A DNA stretch of 56,032 nucleotides from a virus: the IMG/VR virus record IMGVR_UViG_3300022696_000137, positions 1 to 56,032 of that record; one strand, 5' to 3'. Below are positions 8,197 to 16,076 of this stretch, piece by piece. Under the pieces are notes generated by a model. That model ran no database searches. It was not told where the DNA came from and saw only the letters and a program-made list of their open reading frames with translations. Made by a program: the position numbers and the translations under genes. Numbering within the stretch: position 1 is the stretch's first letter; every line of letters begins with the position of its first letter.

Positions 8197-8457
8197 CTAT
8201 TGATATAAACCACCCTTATTAATTTGATTGTGACGGACCCAAACCTTTTCTCTAACATAGTTCATGTGTTCAAGCCCCCGCTTTAAACCAACATCTTGTG
8301 GATTATCCATAATTTTTTGTTTCTGATTAGAAATGAGTAAATCCATACTTTGAAGATAATTTACAAGAAGCTGTTTATCTGTAACATTTCTCAAATACAT
8401 ATCAAAGCGGATTTTTCCTTCACGATAATATTCTAATAAATTATCTGATATTGACAT
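8197..8457 (-). CDS. Hypothetical helical protein (86 aa)
   Basis: The 86-residue protein (MSISDNLLEYYREGKIRF...) directly follows gp44: the clamp-loader gene ends at 8458 and this start codon at 8457 abuts it. The composition suggests two or three amphipathic helices without conserved catalytic residues. In T4 gp62 follows gp44; this gene does not resemble gp62, which is found at 5.2 kb. Function unknown. Confidence 0.55.
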   Translation of the reverse strand: MSISDNLLEYYREGKIRFDMYLRNVTDKQLLVNYLQSMDLLISNQKQKIMDNPQDVGLKRGLEHMNYVREKVWVRHNQINKGGLYQ

Positions 8458-9417
8458 TTATCCTCCTATAAGATCTATTAATTCAATAATACAACATGCG
8501 GCATTGATTTCTGGATCTATTGACGTTGTATGTCTATGCATAAATTCACCGATAACTAATATAGCTGGAGCTTGTTTTGTTGAATTTAACATAGGCACAA
8601 AATTATCATATAAATTTCTGAAAAGTTCTGTATAATTATAATTTTTTTCGATTAAATATTTTCTGGCTTTCCCAAATTTCTTTTCTTTAATATATGTATA
8701 AAATTCATCGTCTATCTGTTGAAAAGAAAAAATGTTTTCATCAATGGATTTAGTCATTTTTGAATATTGTTGACAGAGTTTAAGCATGTTTCTAATATCA
8801 GGAAAATAAACATCTACTAATTTTTCAATAGTTTCTCTTTTATATTCAACTTCTTCAATTTCAAGAATACCACATAAACGCTCAATAATTTGAGGTTTCA
8901 TTTCATCTTTAAATTCTTTAGCTGACATATTAAAATCTACTTCTTGACATCTTGATCTTAATGGCTCAATTATTTGAGATCTATAATTGCAAGTCAATAT
9001 AAATCTACAACTATTTTTAAATTCCTCTATAGCTGCACGAAGACCTTTTTGTAATCCACGACTTGCCCCATCAAATTCATCACAAATAACAACTTTAGGT
9101 TTACCATTAAGAGATTTCATAGACGCAAATTTTTTAATATCATTTCTAAGAGTGTCAATTCCACCCTCAGAAGAAATATTTATATAGCGATAATTAACAT
9201 CCAAATCATAACAAAGTGCTTTAGCTATTGTGGTTTTCCCAACACCTGGAGAAGTTGAATACAAAAGAATATTAGGAATTTCACCATCTTTTAATATTTC
9301 TTTAAAAAACTTTTTATATTTCTTTGGGAGTAGGATATCATTCACAGTATCAGGACGATATTTTTCTATCCAAAGATAATTTGCTAATTGCTTTTTCATA
9401 TTTGGTCTCGCCATCAT
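8458..9417 (-). CDS. 44: Clamp loader ATPase subunit (T4 gp44-like)
   Basis: The 319-residue AAA+ protein has Walker A SPGVGKTT (residues 56-63), Walker B VVICDEFDGA with the DEFD variant, sensor 1 LTCNYRS, and the arginine-finger SRC motif in PLRSRCQEVDF. gp44 tetramers with gp62 load gp45 onto DNA in an ATP-dependent way. The N terminus LWIEKYRPDTVNDILLP is the standard RFC/gp44 opening. The start overlaps the TAA of the upstream gene (TAATG); an adjacent second ATG at 9414 is an alternative. Confidence 0.93.
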   Translation of the reverse strand: MMARPNMKKQLANYLWIEKYRPDTVNDILLPKKYKKFFKEILKDGEIPNILLYSTSPGVGKTTIAKALCYDLDVNYRYINISSEGGIDTLRNDIKKFASMKSLNGKPKVVICDEFDGASRGLQKGLRAAIEEFKNSCRFILTCNYRSQIIEPLRSRCQEVDFNMSAKEFKDEMKPQIIERLCGILEIEEVEYKRETIEKLVDVYFPDIRNMLKLCQQYSKMTKSIDENIFSFQQIDDEFYTYIKEKKFGKARKYLIEKNYNYTELFRNLYDNFVPMLNSTKQAPAILVIGEFMHRHTTSIDPEINAACCIIELIDLIGG

Positions 9418-10145
9418 TAAGCCTTTCTTTTATTTTTCTTACGGTTTATTTTTCTGATTTTTTTAGTTTTCTTTGCTTTCGCCTTTTCTTTACGCACTTT
9501 TTTCAATCTAAGAGTTTTACGTTGTCTTGCTTCTTCTGTTTTTATTTTAGGAGCGTTAAACTTACAATTTTCATCGGTAGGACTTTTAACAAATGAAACA
9601 TCGTGAGATTCTACATCTCCTGCACTTGTTGGAATAGACCCCTCTTTCATAAAATCGTCTTGAAGAACATCTGATGCACTTGTAGACGCCAAAAACTCTT
9701 CATGACCTTTATTTTTAAATTTTTTCCTATAAAATTTATCCAAATTTCTTAATTTTCTTAAATTTCGTCTAAATTTTCTATTATCTACATTAAATGATTC
9801 CTTTTCTTTTTTCTTATCTTCTTCAGTTTTAATACAATTACAAGGATAAGGCATACCAGTATTGGCTTCTTTACCAACCCATCCGCGACCATAACAATGT
9901 TTACAACTTGGATTTGGGTCTTTTAAAGTTTGACCAAGTTTTTTTGCAACGGCACGAATGGCGTCCATTGGTGTAAGGTTTTCTTTGTCAATTACCTCAC
10001 CACCTTCTGTATCAATGAATTCCTCAATACCATCAATCTTATATTCATCATTTTGAGAAAATTCATTCATCTCACTTTGAAAATCTTTCAAAGAAGGCTT
10101 TTCAACTTCTTCAATGTTTTCTTCAAGATTTTTATCTTTTTCCAT
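9417..10145 (-). CDS. Hypothetical protein with CxxCxGRG zinc motif and basic tail
   Basis: The ATG at 10145 is preferred over the in-frame TTG at 10151, as GAGGT lies at good distance. The protein has about 242 residues. It has an acidic N-terminal half, then CKHCYGRGWVG followed by PYPCNC, resembling one DnaJ-type zinc knuckle. The centre has two similar short segments (STSASDV and PTSAGDV). The tail is extremely basic (KKVRKEKAKAKKTKKIRK). Such acidic-plus-basic architecture suggests nucleic-acid or protein scaffolding. It sits between the clamp and clamp-loader genes but matches no T4 protein I know. Confidence 0.55.
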   Translation of the reverse strand: MEKDKNLEENIEEVEKPSLKDFQSEMNEFSQNDEYKIDGIEEFIDTEGGEVIDKENLTPMDAIRAVAKKLGQTLKDPNPSCKHCYGRGWVGKEANTGMPYPCNCIKTEEDKKKEKESFNVDNRKFRRNLRKLRNLDKFYRKKFKNKGHEEFLASTSASDVLQDDFMKEGSIPTSAGDVESHDVSFVKSPTDENCKFNAPKIKTEEARQRKTLRLKKVRKEKAKAKKTKKIRKINRKKNKRKA

Positions 10146-10788
10146 TTTCAACCTCTTCTTTGATACGTTTTAATTCATCAATAGTTGTGCTCGGTCTTTT
10201 ATTTGCATGAGGAAATTTCATATCCTCAGGAGCTTCAACGCCAAGAAATTTACAAGCGTCTTGCCATCTATCTCCCTCTTCTGCACAAAAGACATGAAGT
10301 CTATCTGTACCGTCAAAATATTCCTCACACTGTTTATTGTAATCCAAGTATCTTTGTTTAACCATGTCTTGTTGACGAATAAGCTCAATAACTGAATCAA
10401 CACCATAAACATACTTGAAATAGGCTTTTGGTTTATCAAGCGTCTTAATATATAAATTACCAAAGTAATAATAAACACTATCTAACCATTTCTCCGGTGT
10501 AATTCTTTTTGACAAAATGAATTTAGACTCTGGGAATCTTTCAGCCAAAAATTCATACATCGGCTTGCCATAAAGATTGAACATAAACGGTGAATCTGAA
10601 AATGTCTCATAACCATCAAATGTAGCAATCATTTCTTCTACTTCGGCATCAGTGATTGTTCCGTTGACAATCTTTCTGGTATAACTTCCGATTATTTTTC
10701 TTGGAAAATGTTTTATACCAATCTTTCTAAATGCCATCTGTAAAGATGTCAAGCAAGTCTTGTGATATCCAATACAAAAAGCTTTCAT
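10132..10788 (-). CDS. Sulfotransferase-family (Sulfotransfer_4-like) protein
   Basis: The 218-residue protein opens with CIGYHKTCLTSLQMAFRKIG, matching the 5'-phosphosulfate loop (GxxKTGTTSL) and following helix of PAPS-dependent sulfotransferases. SKFILSKRITPEKWLDSVY fits the 3'-phosphate-binding strand, and CKFLGVEAPEDMKFPHAN is the typical Sulfotransfer_4 ending. Such enzymes transfer sulfate to hydroxyl or amine groups. Note Cys in place of Gly at the loop's third variable position. It is wedged between gp45 and the 9417-10145 gene, abutting the gp45 stop. The substrate is unknown. Confidence 0.7.
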   Translation of the reverse strand: MKAFCIGYHKTCLTSLQMAFRKIGIKHFPRKIIGSYTRKIVNGTITDAEVEEMIATFDGYETFSDSPFMFNLYGKPMYEFLAERFPESKFILSKRITPEKWLDSVYYYFGNLYIKTLDKPKAYFKYVYGVDSVIELIRQQDMVKQRYLDYNKQCEEYFDGTDRLHVFCAEEGDRWQDACKFLGVEAPEDMKFPHANKRPSTTIDELKRIKEEVENGKR

Positions 10789-11493
10789 TTAATCATCCTC
10801 CAACTCGGCAGTCAAAATCTTCAATTCTATGTTGTTAGATTTATAATCTAACACAACAATACCTTCTTGCCAAATTGAAACTGTGTAATTTCCTGAAGGA
10901 ATAACTGTGAAAACTTCTGAAGGAATTTCAAATGAAAATTCTTCTTCGGCGTCATCAATAAGATCAAGAACTCTTTCGTAAGAATTGTCATGTGTTTCAT
11001 TGCCAAGACGAAGTGTTAATTTCTTTTCATCAACATGAAGCATTGCTTTTTCTGAATTTACAAGCCCAATCATCTTACCAAGATTTTTAAGTTCTTCTTC
11101 TGTCAATTCAAACTTTGTTGCTGGGCCAACTTCAATATTACAACCTTTAGGACTTGAAGACAAAGCTTCTGAATCTGAAAGGATGTATCGAATTTTTGAA
11201 GTTCCCTTTGACATTGTGAGGCGGTTCAAATCTTGTACAATTTTCGGTTCTTTAAACACACTGAAAAGTTGAAAGAATTCTGGAAAATTGTAAATGGCTA
11301 CTTCGTCTCCCTCAAACTCAAAATCCTCAATAGGTGCTTTGAAAAAGAACGTTACCGACTCTGATGGATTTGTCCTGTTGATAATCATTTTCTTTTCATC
11401 TTCATTTTTTGTAATGATAATTCCATTACTGATGGTTGTTGAAAGTTGATTAATCAAATCAAGCGTTTCTGTCTTATACTTTAACTCTGACAT
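10789..11493 (-). CDS. 45: Sliding clamp (T4 gp45-like)
   Basis: The 234-residue protein is close in length to T4 gp45 (228) and shows the same pattern: MSELKYKTETLDLINQLS at the start, AIYNFPEFFQLFSVF in the middle, and IWQEGIVVLDYKSNNIELKI near the end. gp45 is a trimeric ring that tethers polymerase to DNA and, with gp55 and gp33, activates late transcription. It is directly downstream of a strong early promoter (11528-11556) whose -35 box lies inside the homing endonuclease gene. AAGGAGATTT precedes the ATG. Confidence 0.92.
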   Translation of the reverse strand: MSELKYKTETLDLINQLSTTISNGIIITKNEDEKKMIINRTNPSESVTFFFKAPIEDFEFEGDEVAIYNFPEFFQLFSVFKEPKIVQDLNRLTMSKGTSKIRYILSDSEALSSSPKGCNIEVGPATKFELTEEELKNLGKMIGLVNSEKAMLHVDEKKLTLRLGNETHDNSYERVLDLIDDAEEEFSFEIPSEVFTVIPSGNYTVSIWQEGIVVLDYKSNNIELKILTAELEDD

Positions 11494-11527
11494 TTGGAAA
11501 TCTCCTTATCTGTTAATTTACGTTTTT

Positions 11528-11556
11528 AATATACTATTTCATTATATAATTGTCAA
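11528..11556 (-). promoter_or_regulatory. Early promoter of gp45
   Basis: On the minus strand, TTGACA (11551-11556), 17-nt spacer and TATATT (11528-11533) lie 35 nt upstream of the clamp start. The -35 region doubles as the last codons of the Vsr-like endonuclease gene (Leu-Thr-Ile-Ile-stop). Confidence 0.8.
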
Positions 11557-12372
11557 TACCTCATTCAAAAATTTTGATTTATCTTTTTCTTTATACCATT
11601 CTTCCTCCCAAATAATATAAACTTTAAATTTGCTACTTAATTTTTGAATTCTATAATTATCTTTTTCCCAAATTTCCTTTGCTGTTTTTCCTATCTTCTT
11701 ATGAAAATATTCTCCTTGATAAAAATTTGGGTTACAATGCCAATAATCACCAAAACACTCAATTATAATTTTTTTATTCAAAATTAAATCTGGAAAGAAA
11801 CACTCTTTTTTAAATTTGACAAACCCCTCTCTTTCAAGTTTCTTAAATAAATTAGAAAAATATTCATAAACATCTTGAGAAAATTTACTATTTCTTTTAT
11901 CAAATCCTTTAGCGGCACATTTTAAAGAACAATATTTAGATCTTTTATGTTTTGGTGAATAAAAAATATCACCACAAGTTGGACAACTCAATTTTTCATT
12001 TCTATTTTTATCAAAACAATCTTTAGAACAATATTTTGCATTTGTTCTATAATTATGAACCTCAAAAGATTTTCCACACTCTTTACAAATTAAAATTTTT
12101 CTTTTTCTTTGTTTTGCTCCTTGTAATTTTGCGTTCCCCGATTCTTTATTATATTTCCAATAACATTCTCTTGAACAAAACAAAGAATCTCTATATTGTT
12201 TAACTTCAAAAGATTTTCCACACTCTTTACAAATTAAAATTTTTCTTTTTCTTTGAATATTTAAATTTGTTTTCTGAGCTGAAAGTCTACAACCATTAGA
12301 ACAATATTTTGCATTTTCTCTACATTTCGGAACATTAAATTGTTTTTTACAATAAAGACATGTTTTTTCCAT
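11542..12372 (-). CDS. Vsr-like free-standing homing endonuclease with zinc-finger repeats (HEG1)
   Basis: The 276-residue protein has four tandem Cys-rich zinc modules in residues 1-155. Examples are CLYCKKQF...CSNGC, and two near-identical copies of ILICKECGKSFEV followed by CSREC or CSKDC. The C-terminal nuclease domain has FFPDLILNKKIIIECFGDYWHC, as in Vsr (Asp, then hydrophobic strand, then GxxWH), and ends YIIWEEEWYK. The zinc modules probably give DNA-site recognition. It is inserted between dUTPase and gp45. Its Shine-Dalgarno is buried in a long hairpin with a late-promoter sequence in the loop (12374-12433). Its stop codon lies in the gp45 promoter. Confidence 0.8.
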   Translation of the reverse strand: MEKTCLYCKKQFNVPKCRENAKYCSNGCRLSAQKTNLNIQRKRKILICKECGKSFEVKQYRDSLFCSRECYWKYNKESGNAKLQGAKQRKRKILICKECGKSFEVHNYRTNAKYCSKDCFDKNRNEKLSCPTCGDIFYSPKHKRSKYCSLKCAAKGFDKRNSKFSQDVYEYFSNLFKKLEREGFVKFKKECFFPDLILNKKIIIECFGDYWHCNPNFYQGEYFHKKIGKTAKEIWEKDNYRIQKLSSKFKVYIIWEEEWYKEKDKSKFLNEVLTII

Positions 12373-12373
12373 A

Positions 12374-12433
12374 ATACCTCCGAAAAATCACCTTAAATAT
12401 CTATTTATAATTTAAGGTGATTTTTGAAGGTAT
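12374..12433 (-). promoter_or_regulatory. RBS-sequestering hairpin in the HEG1 leader
   Basis: A perfect 16-bp inverted repeat (12383-12398 with 12410-12425) is extended by 8 more pairs (12374-12381 with 12426-12433, one G-T) after a one-nt bulge. The transcript-strand arm contains the Shine-Dalgarno GGAGGT, so about 24 bp would hide it. The loop (12399-12409) holds TATAAATA. The core stem followed by TTTTT may also terminate the dUTPase transcript. Confidence 0.75.
12402..12409 (-). promoter_or_regulatory. T4-type late promoter for HEG1
   Basis: Exact TATAAATA on the minus strand, in the hairpin loop, 30 nt upstream of the HEG1 ATG. A transcript starting just downstream would lack the 5' arm and leave the ribosome-binding site open. 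Confidence 0.65.
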
Positions 12434-12434
12434 A

Positions 12435-12866
12435 TTAAACTCCAGTACTACCTAAACCATCACTACCCCGTGCAGTTTCCGATAATTCATTTTTTTCTTC
12501 AATATTAATTACTGGTTTTTCTGAAAATACCCCTTGAGCCAATCTATCACCCTTCTTAAAAGTGAAAACTTTTTCGCCCAAATTACACAAAATCAATTTA
12601 ATTTCTCCTCTATAATCTGGATCTATTGTAGCTGGGCTATTAAGAACAATCAAACCAGACTTTGCTGCGAGACCGCTACGACTACGAACTTGAAGTTCAA
12701 GATTTGCTGTCATCTCAACTGCAAGACCGGTTCCAACGATTTTAAATTTTCCTGGTTCAATGGAACCATTCTCTGCAGAGTGAAAATCAACTCCAACCGC
12801 ATTTTCGCTTTTGTATTCAGGAATACGTGCATCTTCATTCAATTTTTTAAAGTAAACAGTTTGCAT
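12435..12866 (-). CDS. dut: dUTP diphosphatase
   Basis: The 143-residue trimeric-type dUTPase shows all five motifs: VGVDFHSA (motif 1), RSRSGLA (2), ATIDPDYRGEIKL (3), KKGDRLAQGVF (4), and ARGSDGLGSTGV (5, the Gly-rich tail). It cleaves dUTP to dUMP and pyrophosphate, preventing uracil incorporation and feeding ThyX. It directly abuts the radical SAM gene upstream (12866/12867). A hairpin lies just after its stop. Confidence 0.95.
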   Translation of the reverse strand: MQTVYFKKLNEDARIPEYKSENAVGVDFHSAENGSIEPGKFKIVGTGLAVEMTANLELQVRSRSGLAAKSGLIVLNSPATIDPDYRGEIKLILCNLGEKVFTFKKGDRLAQGVFSEKPVINIEEKNELSETARGSDGLGSTGV

Positions 12867-13700
12867 TTACCTCTCCTTATTTAGGTTCATAATGTTTAAG
12901 TTACAAATATCAAGGCAACCAGAACATGCCTTAGGGTTAATCTTTTTAATGCAGCAATTATATTTTGCACCATTTGGATGATATACAAGCATATTGTCGT
13001 CACAAAAATTGCATTTTAAAAATTCTCCTTTCGCATACATTCTTATGAATTGCCAGAGTGTCTCAGGTGTGATAAACCAATCTAATTTATGACCGTGAAA
13101 CGAATAAACAAATTGATAATAATTTGCCAACATATTTGCTTCATTAATGTCAATTTTCATATCCATACTGTGGTAATTTATTCCACCCACATCGTCTTTG
13201 ATTTGCGTATAGAGATTTAGTGTAACTGAAAACTCATTAAGAACCGCAAAATCAAGAAGAGCTTTAGTGTCTTCGAAGTTGTTATCGAAAACAACACTCA
13301 ATGCAATTTTCTTTCCTGCTCTTTTTAATTTAGGTAACGCTTGCCATGTAACAAGATCTTTCTCATTCATATTGGCAATATTGATTGTTGACAAGGAAAG
13401 ATTGATTCTAAATTTATTCAATTTTAACAACTTCGAAACATTAGATCCATTTGAAATAACCTGACCCTCATATCCTTCTGATTCCAACCATTCTATAATC
13501 TCGTCAAATTCAGGATGAAGAGTTGGTTCTCCTCCACTCAATATGACATACCAATCCTTTTTACCTTTCAAAATCTCTTTAATTTTTGAAAGCGGAAGAT
13601 GAGTCTTTGGATATGTCAAGTTACAATATTTACAATTAAGATTGCACTTACCCATTATCGTTAAAAGAATATCTTTTTTCTTCCATTCAGTCCGTGTCAT
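12867..13700 (-). CDS. Radical SAM protein with SPASM-like C-terminal cysteines
   Basis: The product is about 277 residues when started at the ATG at 13700, which overlaps the HEG2 stop as ATGA and has AAAGGAAAT upstream. The cluster motif is C19-N-L-N-C23-K-Y-C26 (CxxxCxxC), then ILSGGEPTLHPEF (the SAM-binding GGE motif). The C terminus has CNFCDDNM, YNCCIKK and CSGCLDIC, which could bind auxiliary Fe-S clusters. It is not QueE (that is at 20.9 kb). It sits between queC and dut in the transcript, so a step in base modification is possible but unproven. Confidence 0.8.
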   Translation of the reverse strand: MTRTEWKKKDILLTIMGKCNLNCKYCNLTYPKTHLPLSKIKEILKGKKDWYVILSGGEPTLHPEFDEIIEWLESEGYEGQVISNGSNVSKLLKLNKFRINLSLSTINIANMNEKDLVTWQALPKLKRAGKKIALSVVFDNNFEDTKALLDFAVLNEFSVTLNLYTQIKDDVGGINYHSMDMKIDINEANMLANYYQFVYSFHGHKLDWFITPETLWQFIRMYAKGEFLKCNFCDDNMLVYHPNGAKYNCCIKKINPKACSGCLDICNLNIMNLNKER

Positions 13701-14341
13701 ACATTTCCTTTCAATGTTTCTATTAACCAACCTTTATACGGAACATTTTTATCAATGTATCTTCCTTGAGTAACGGTTCCATATCTAAATTTCATTTTTT
13801 CACAAAATTCTTTTAAATTATTAACTAAAATTTTATTTTCACCACTAATAAATAAATAAGATTTAAGCATTCTTCCTTTAGACGCTTTACCAATCTTTTT
13901 CAAAGTTTCATCAGAATGTTTTTTACCTTTAATCCAAGGAACTTGACCCTTCTTAGATTTACTTATTTTACTTCTTGTTAATTTTGAAACCGAATGCCCA
14001 AGAAGAGAAGAACTTATATTATCACTATGTTTTTTAGTTCTCGGTAAACCTATAAACCCATCTCCACCCTTCGTAAAATTATATCCATGATTTGGATATT
14101 CAGGTTTATAAGAACTTAATGCTTCTATCCAGTAAATTTCTCTTTCGTTAAGACAAGAGGAAACACAAACTTCTAAAGTTTCACGAATGAAATTCTCTTC
14201 ACCATATCTGTTTATTGCTTTATTTAGATATACTCCTGACCCCAAATATTCATCAAATCCAGATGTTTCTTGTTTATGTTTTCCAACATAAATCTTACCA
14301 TTTACTAAATTAGTTGTTTTGTAGATAATATAATAACTCAT
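13697..14341 (-). CDS. GIY-YIG free-standing homing endonuclease (HEG2)
   Basis: The 214-residue protein starts YYIIYKTTNLVNGKIYVGKHK (the GIY-YIG region), has ETLEV-CVSSCLNEREIYWIE with the catalytic Glu and YNFTKGGDGF. It then has NUMOD3-like DNA-binding repeats (RTKKHSDNIS, KGKKHSDETLKKIG). The C-terminal segment (NNLKEFCEKMKFRYGTVTQG...GW) is a typical NUMOD-type helix-turn-helix. It lies between queC and the radical SAM gene. The start codon is inside an inverted repeat whose other arm carries TATAAATA (14329-14443). Confidence 0.88.
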   Translation of the reverse strand: MSYYIIYKTTNLVNGKIYVGKHKQETSGFDEYLGSGVYLNKAINRYGEENFIRETLEVCVSSCLNEREIYWIEALSSYKPEYPNHGYNFTKGGDGFIGLPRTKKHSDNISSSLLGHSVSKLTRSKISKSKKGQVPWIKGKKHSDETLKKIGKASKGRMLKSYLFISGENKILVNNLKEFCEKMKFRYGTVTQGRYIDKNVPYKGWLIETLKGNV

Positions 14342-14443
14342 AGGATACCTCCACTAAGGTTTAAATTGTAAGAGGTGAGAAGTAATTCTTGTAGTGGCAA
14401 GAAAACTGTGCCCAGCTGTCCTTCAAACCTATGAGTATTTATA
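14329..14443 (-). promoter_or_regulatory. Start-codon inverted repeat and structured leader of HEG2
   Basis: 16-nt arms at 14329-14344 (containing the ATG of HEG2) and 14428-14443 pair at 14 of 16 positions, enclosing 83 nt with the GGAGG ribosome-binding site. The enclosed sequence has a further small stem (TTCTTG and CAAGAA arms, around 14387). The distal arm contains TATAAATA. The gap holds no gene. Confidence 0.6.
14436..14443 (-). promoter_or_regulatory. T4-type late promoter for HEG2
   Basis: Exact TATAAATA on the minus strand, about 95 nt upstream of the HEG2 start and inside the distal arm of the inverted repeat. Confidence 0.6.
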
Positions 14444-14447
14444 TTTT

Positions 14448-15215
14448 TCATCCTATTAATTTCTTTTGCAATTTTGACCATTCAGCGCATCGTTTTTCTG
14501 TAAATCTTGAGAAATCTCTATTCAAAATTGCTTTAGGCATTTGTTTATCAAGTTCTTTTGCGTAATCACAATCAAGTGGATTTACTGTATATCCTGGTTC
14601 ATCTATATTATTCAATTTAAAAGCTACGTATCGTTTATAGCATGTTAAGCACTGGCCACATTTTTGTTCTTCCTTATCATAACATGTACTCGTTTCAAAA
14701 AGAACGTCTACAGGAATACCGGCTTTTAATGCCCATGTAATTGTATCTGCTTTGGACATGTGTGAAAATGGTGTTTCGACTGTTGTTTTCTTTTGAAAGA
14801 ACTCATTCGTAAATGTTAAGAGCTTTGAAACATCATGGAAAAATTTTGGGCTTTTATCATGTTCTTTACCATTTTGTTCACCATCAAGTGCATTAATCCA
14901 AACAGTTTCACCAAACATTGAACCAATTGTTGCAAGTAATACATTTCGACTTGGTATAATTTGATTACTAAGTCTTGATTCAAGAGCTGGGACTAAATCC
15001 ATCATGTCAATTTGAATTACTTCTGGTGCATATTCTGGAAATTGGATGTCCATTTTTGCGACCACATCAAATTCCTTCATGGCATAATCTTGTCCCATGT
15101 TTGCCCAAATGCAAGTGATGTCTTCCTTCTTGTAACCTTTTTCTTTAATAGCATAATTATAAGAAATCAAGCTATCAAGACCGCCCGAATACATAATTGC
15201 TAATTTACTTCCCAT
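14448..15215 (-). CDS. queC: 7-cyano-7-deazaguanine synthase
   Basis: The 255-residue protein has the PP-loop SGGLDS (residues 10-15), QIIPSRNVLLATIG and INALDGEQNG near the middle, and a C-terminal zinc site CYDKEEQKCGQCLTC. QueC converts 7-carboxy-7-deazaguanine to preQ0 with ATP and ammonia. With folE, queD and queE nearby, the phage encodes the whole GTP-to-preQ0 route. No glutamine-amidotransferase (Gat) domain is fused here, unlike some phages that make dG+-type bases. The start overlaps the upstream PRTase gene by 11 nt. Confidence 0.93.
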   Translation of the reverse strand: MGSKLAIMYSGGLDSLISYNYAIKEKGYKKEDITCIWANMGQDYAMKEFDVVAKMDIQFPEYAPEVIQIDMMDLVPALESRLSNQIIPSRNVLLATIGSMFGETVWINALDGEQNGKEHDKSPKFFHDVSKLLTFTNEFFQKKTTVETPFSHMSKADTITWALKAGIPVDVLFETSTCYDKEEQKCGQCLTCYKRYVAFKLNNIDEPGYTVNPLDCDYAKELDKQMPKAILNRDFSRFTEKRCAEWSKLQKKLIG

Positions 15216-15678
15216 AACTATCAGTCCCTTCTCGAAAAAGACCGTGGTCTCCTTCTTTCATTTTGTCAAAATCCTCATACGGAAATACAATCCAATGCTT
15301 TGTAATCATTCCATACATAGGAAATTCTCTATCAATAAATTCTTCTGTATCACCATCAATTAATATAGGAACATAAGCATAATTCATTTCTGGTCTTTCA
15401 ACTAAAAAATGAAATTTCAATGCTTTATATGTTCGACTTTTTGCAACCAAATCTTCAACGAAAACTGGACTTTTACAATCTTGCGGGAGGCTGAGTAATT
15501 TTTCGTTAGGCCAATATGCACCAGTTTTCCAATTCAATTCTTTTGCAATAATGTGTGCTGCGGTCATACCACCACGCATAACAGGAACTATACAATCATA
15601 TTCATTCCTTGCCGCAATTTGTTCTGCAAGAGCAACACAAATGCTTTTAAACATCTCATACGGAAGATAAATTTTCAA
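15205..15678 (-). CDS. Phosphoribosyltransferase-like protein A
   Basis: The 157-residue protein has the type I PRTase layout: an early loop IVPVMRGGMTAAHI, and a PRPP-binding strand PVFVEDLVAKSRT (acidic pair then S-x-T; canonical is DDxxxTGxT). It ends with ITKHWIVFPYEDFD, similar to the VVFPWE ending of the second PRTase at 18.5 kb, so the two look paralogous. It might couple a free base such as preQ0 or guanine to PRPP. The PRPP motif is non-canonical, so activity is uncertain. It overlaps queC and the HAD gene. Confidence 0.65.
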   Translation of the reverse strand: MKIYLPYEMFKSICVALAEQIAARNEYDCIVPVMRGGMTAAHIIAKELNWKTGAYWPNEKLLSLPQDCKSPVFVEDLVAKSRTYKALKFHFLVERPEMNYAYVPILIDGDTEEFIDREFPMYGMITKHWIVFPYEDFDKMKEGDHGLFREGTDSYGK

Positions 15679-16066
15679 GCATTACTCCAATCATTGTTTC
15701 ATAATGTAAAATACAAACATCATCTAAAATTTTCTTGAGTTTAACAACTTGATTTATTTCGCTCTCAACAAATATATCAATTTCTTTATGTTTACTAATA
15801 ACATCAGCTTTATATTTAACAGCATTATCTTCACCTAAACCATAATAATTTTCACAAAAAAGAATTGAAGGAGAATTTATAAAATTTTCATTTACCCATT
15901 TAATAGTTTTATCTTTATCTTCAATAGGACGACTTGTAATCATATAATATGGAAATTTTGGTTCAAACAATGGTTTCCACATATATTTGGTTTTTAAATA
16001 AAAATCTAAATCTGTGCTTTCATTCCAATTAGGGATAAAAATACCATCAATATCAAATGCTACCAT
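15656..16066 (-). CDS. HAD-like hydrolase (nucleotidase-type)
   Basis: The 136-residue protein begins VAFDIDGIFIPNW, the DxDG motif I of HAD phosphohydrolases. YYMITSRPIEDK supplies the motif II Ser/Thr region, and FVESEINQV near residue 100 may give the acidic motif. It resembles small 5'(3')-nucleotidase-type proteins. It overlaps PRTase A by 23 nt and follows dpdA by 10 nt. It may dephosphorylate a nucleotide in the modification pathway, by context only. Confidence 0.6.
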   Translation of the reverse strand: MVAFDIDGIFIPNWNESTDLDFYLKTKYMWKPLFEPKFPYYMITSRPIEDKDKTIKWVNENFINSPSILFCENYYGLGEDNAVKYKADVISKHKEIDIFVESEINQVVKLKKILDDVCILHYETMIGVMLENLSSV

Positions 16067-16076
16067 TTTTTTCTCC

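Noticed and set aside
11542-12372. Group I intron hosting the endonuclease
   Set aside because: The endonuclease genes lie between intact genes; no split reading frame or intron core was seen, so they are free-standing.
12383-12425. Insertion-sequence end or transposon inverted repeat
   Set aside because: The 16-bp repeat is single, has no partner copy or transposase nearby, and is explained by the leader hairpin.
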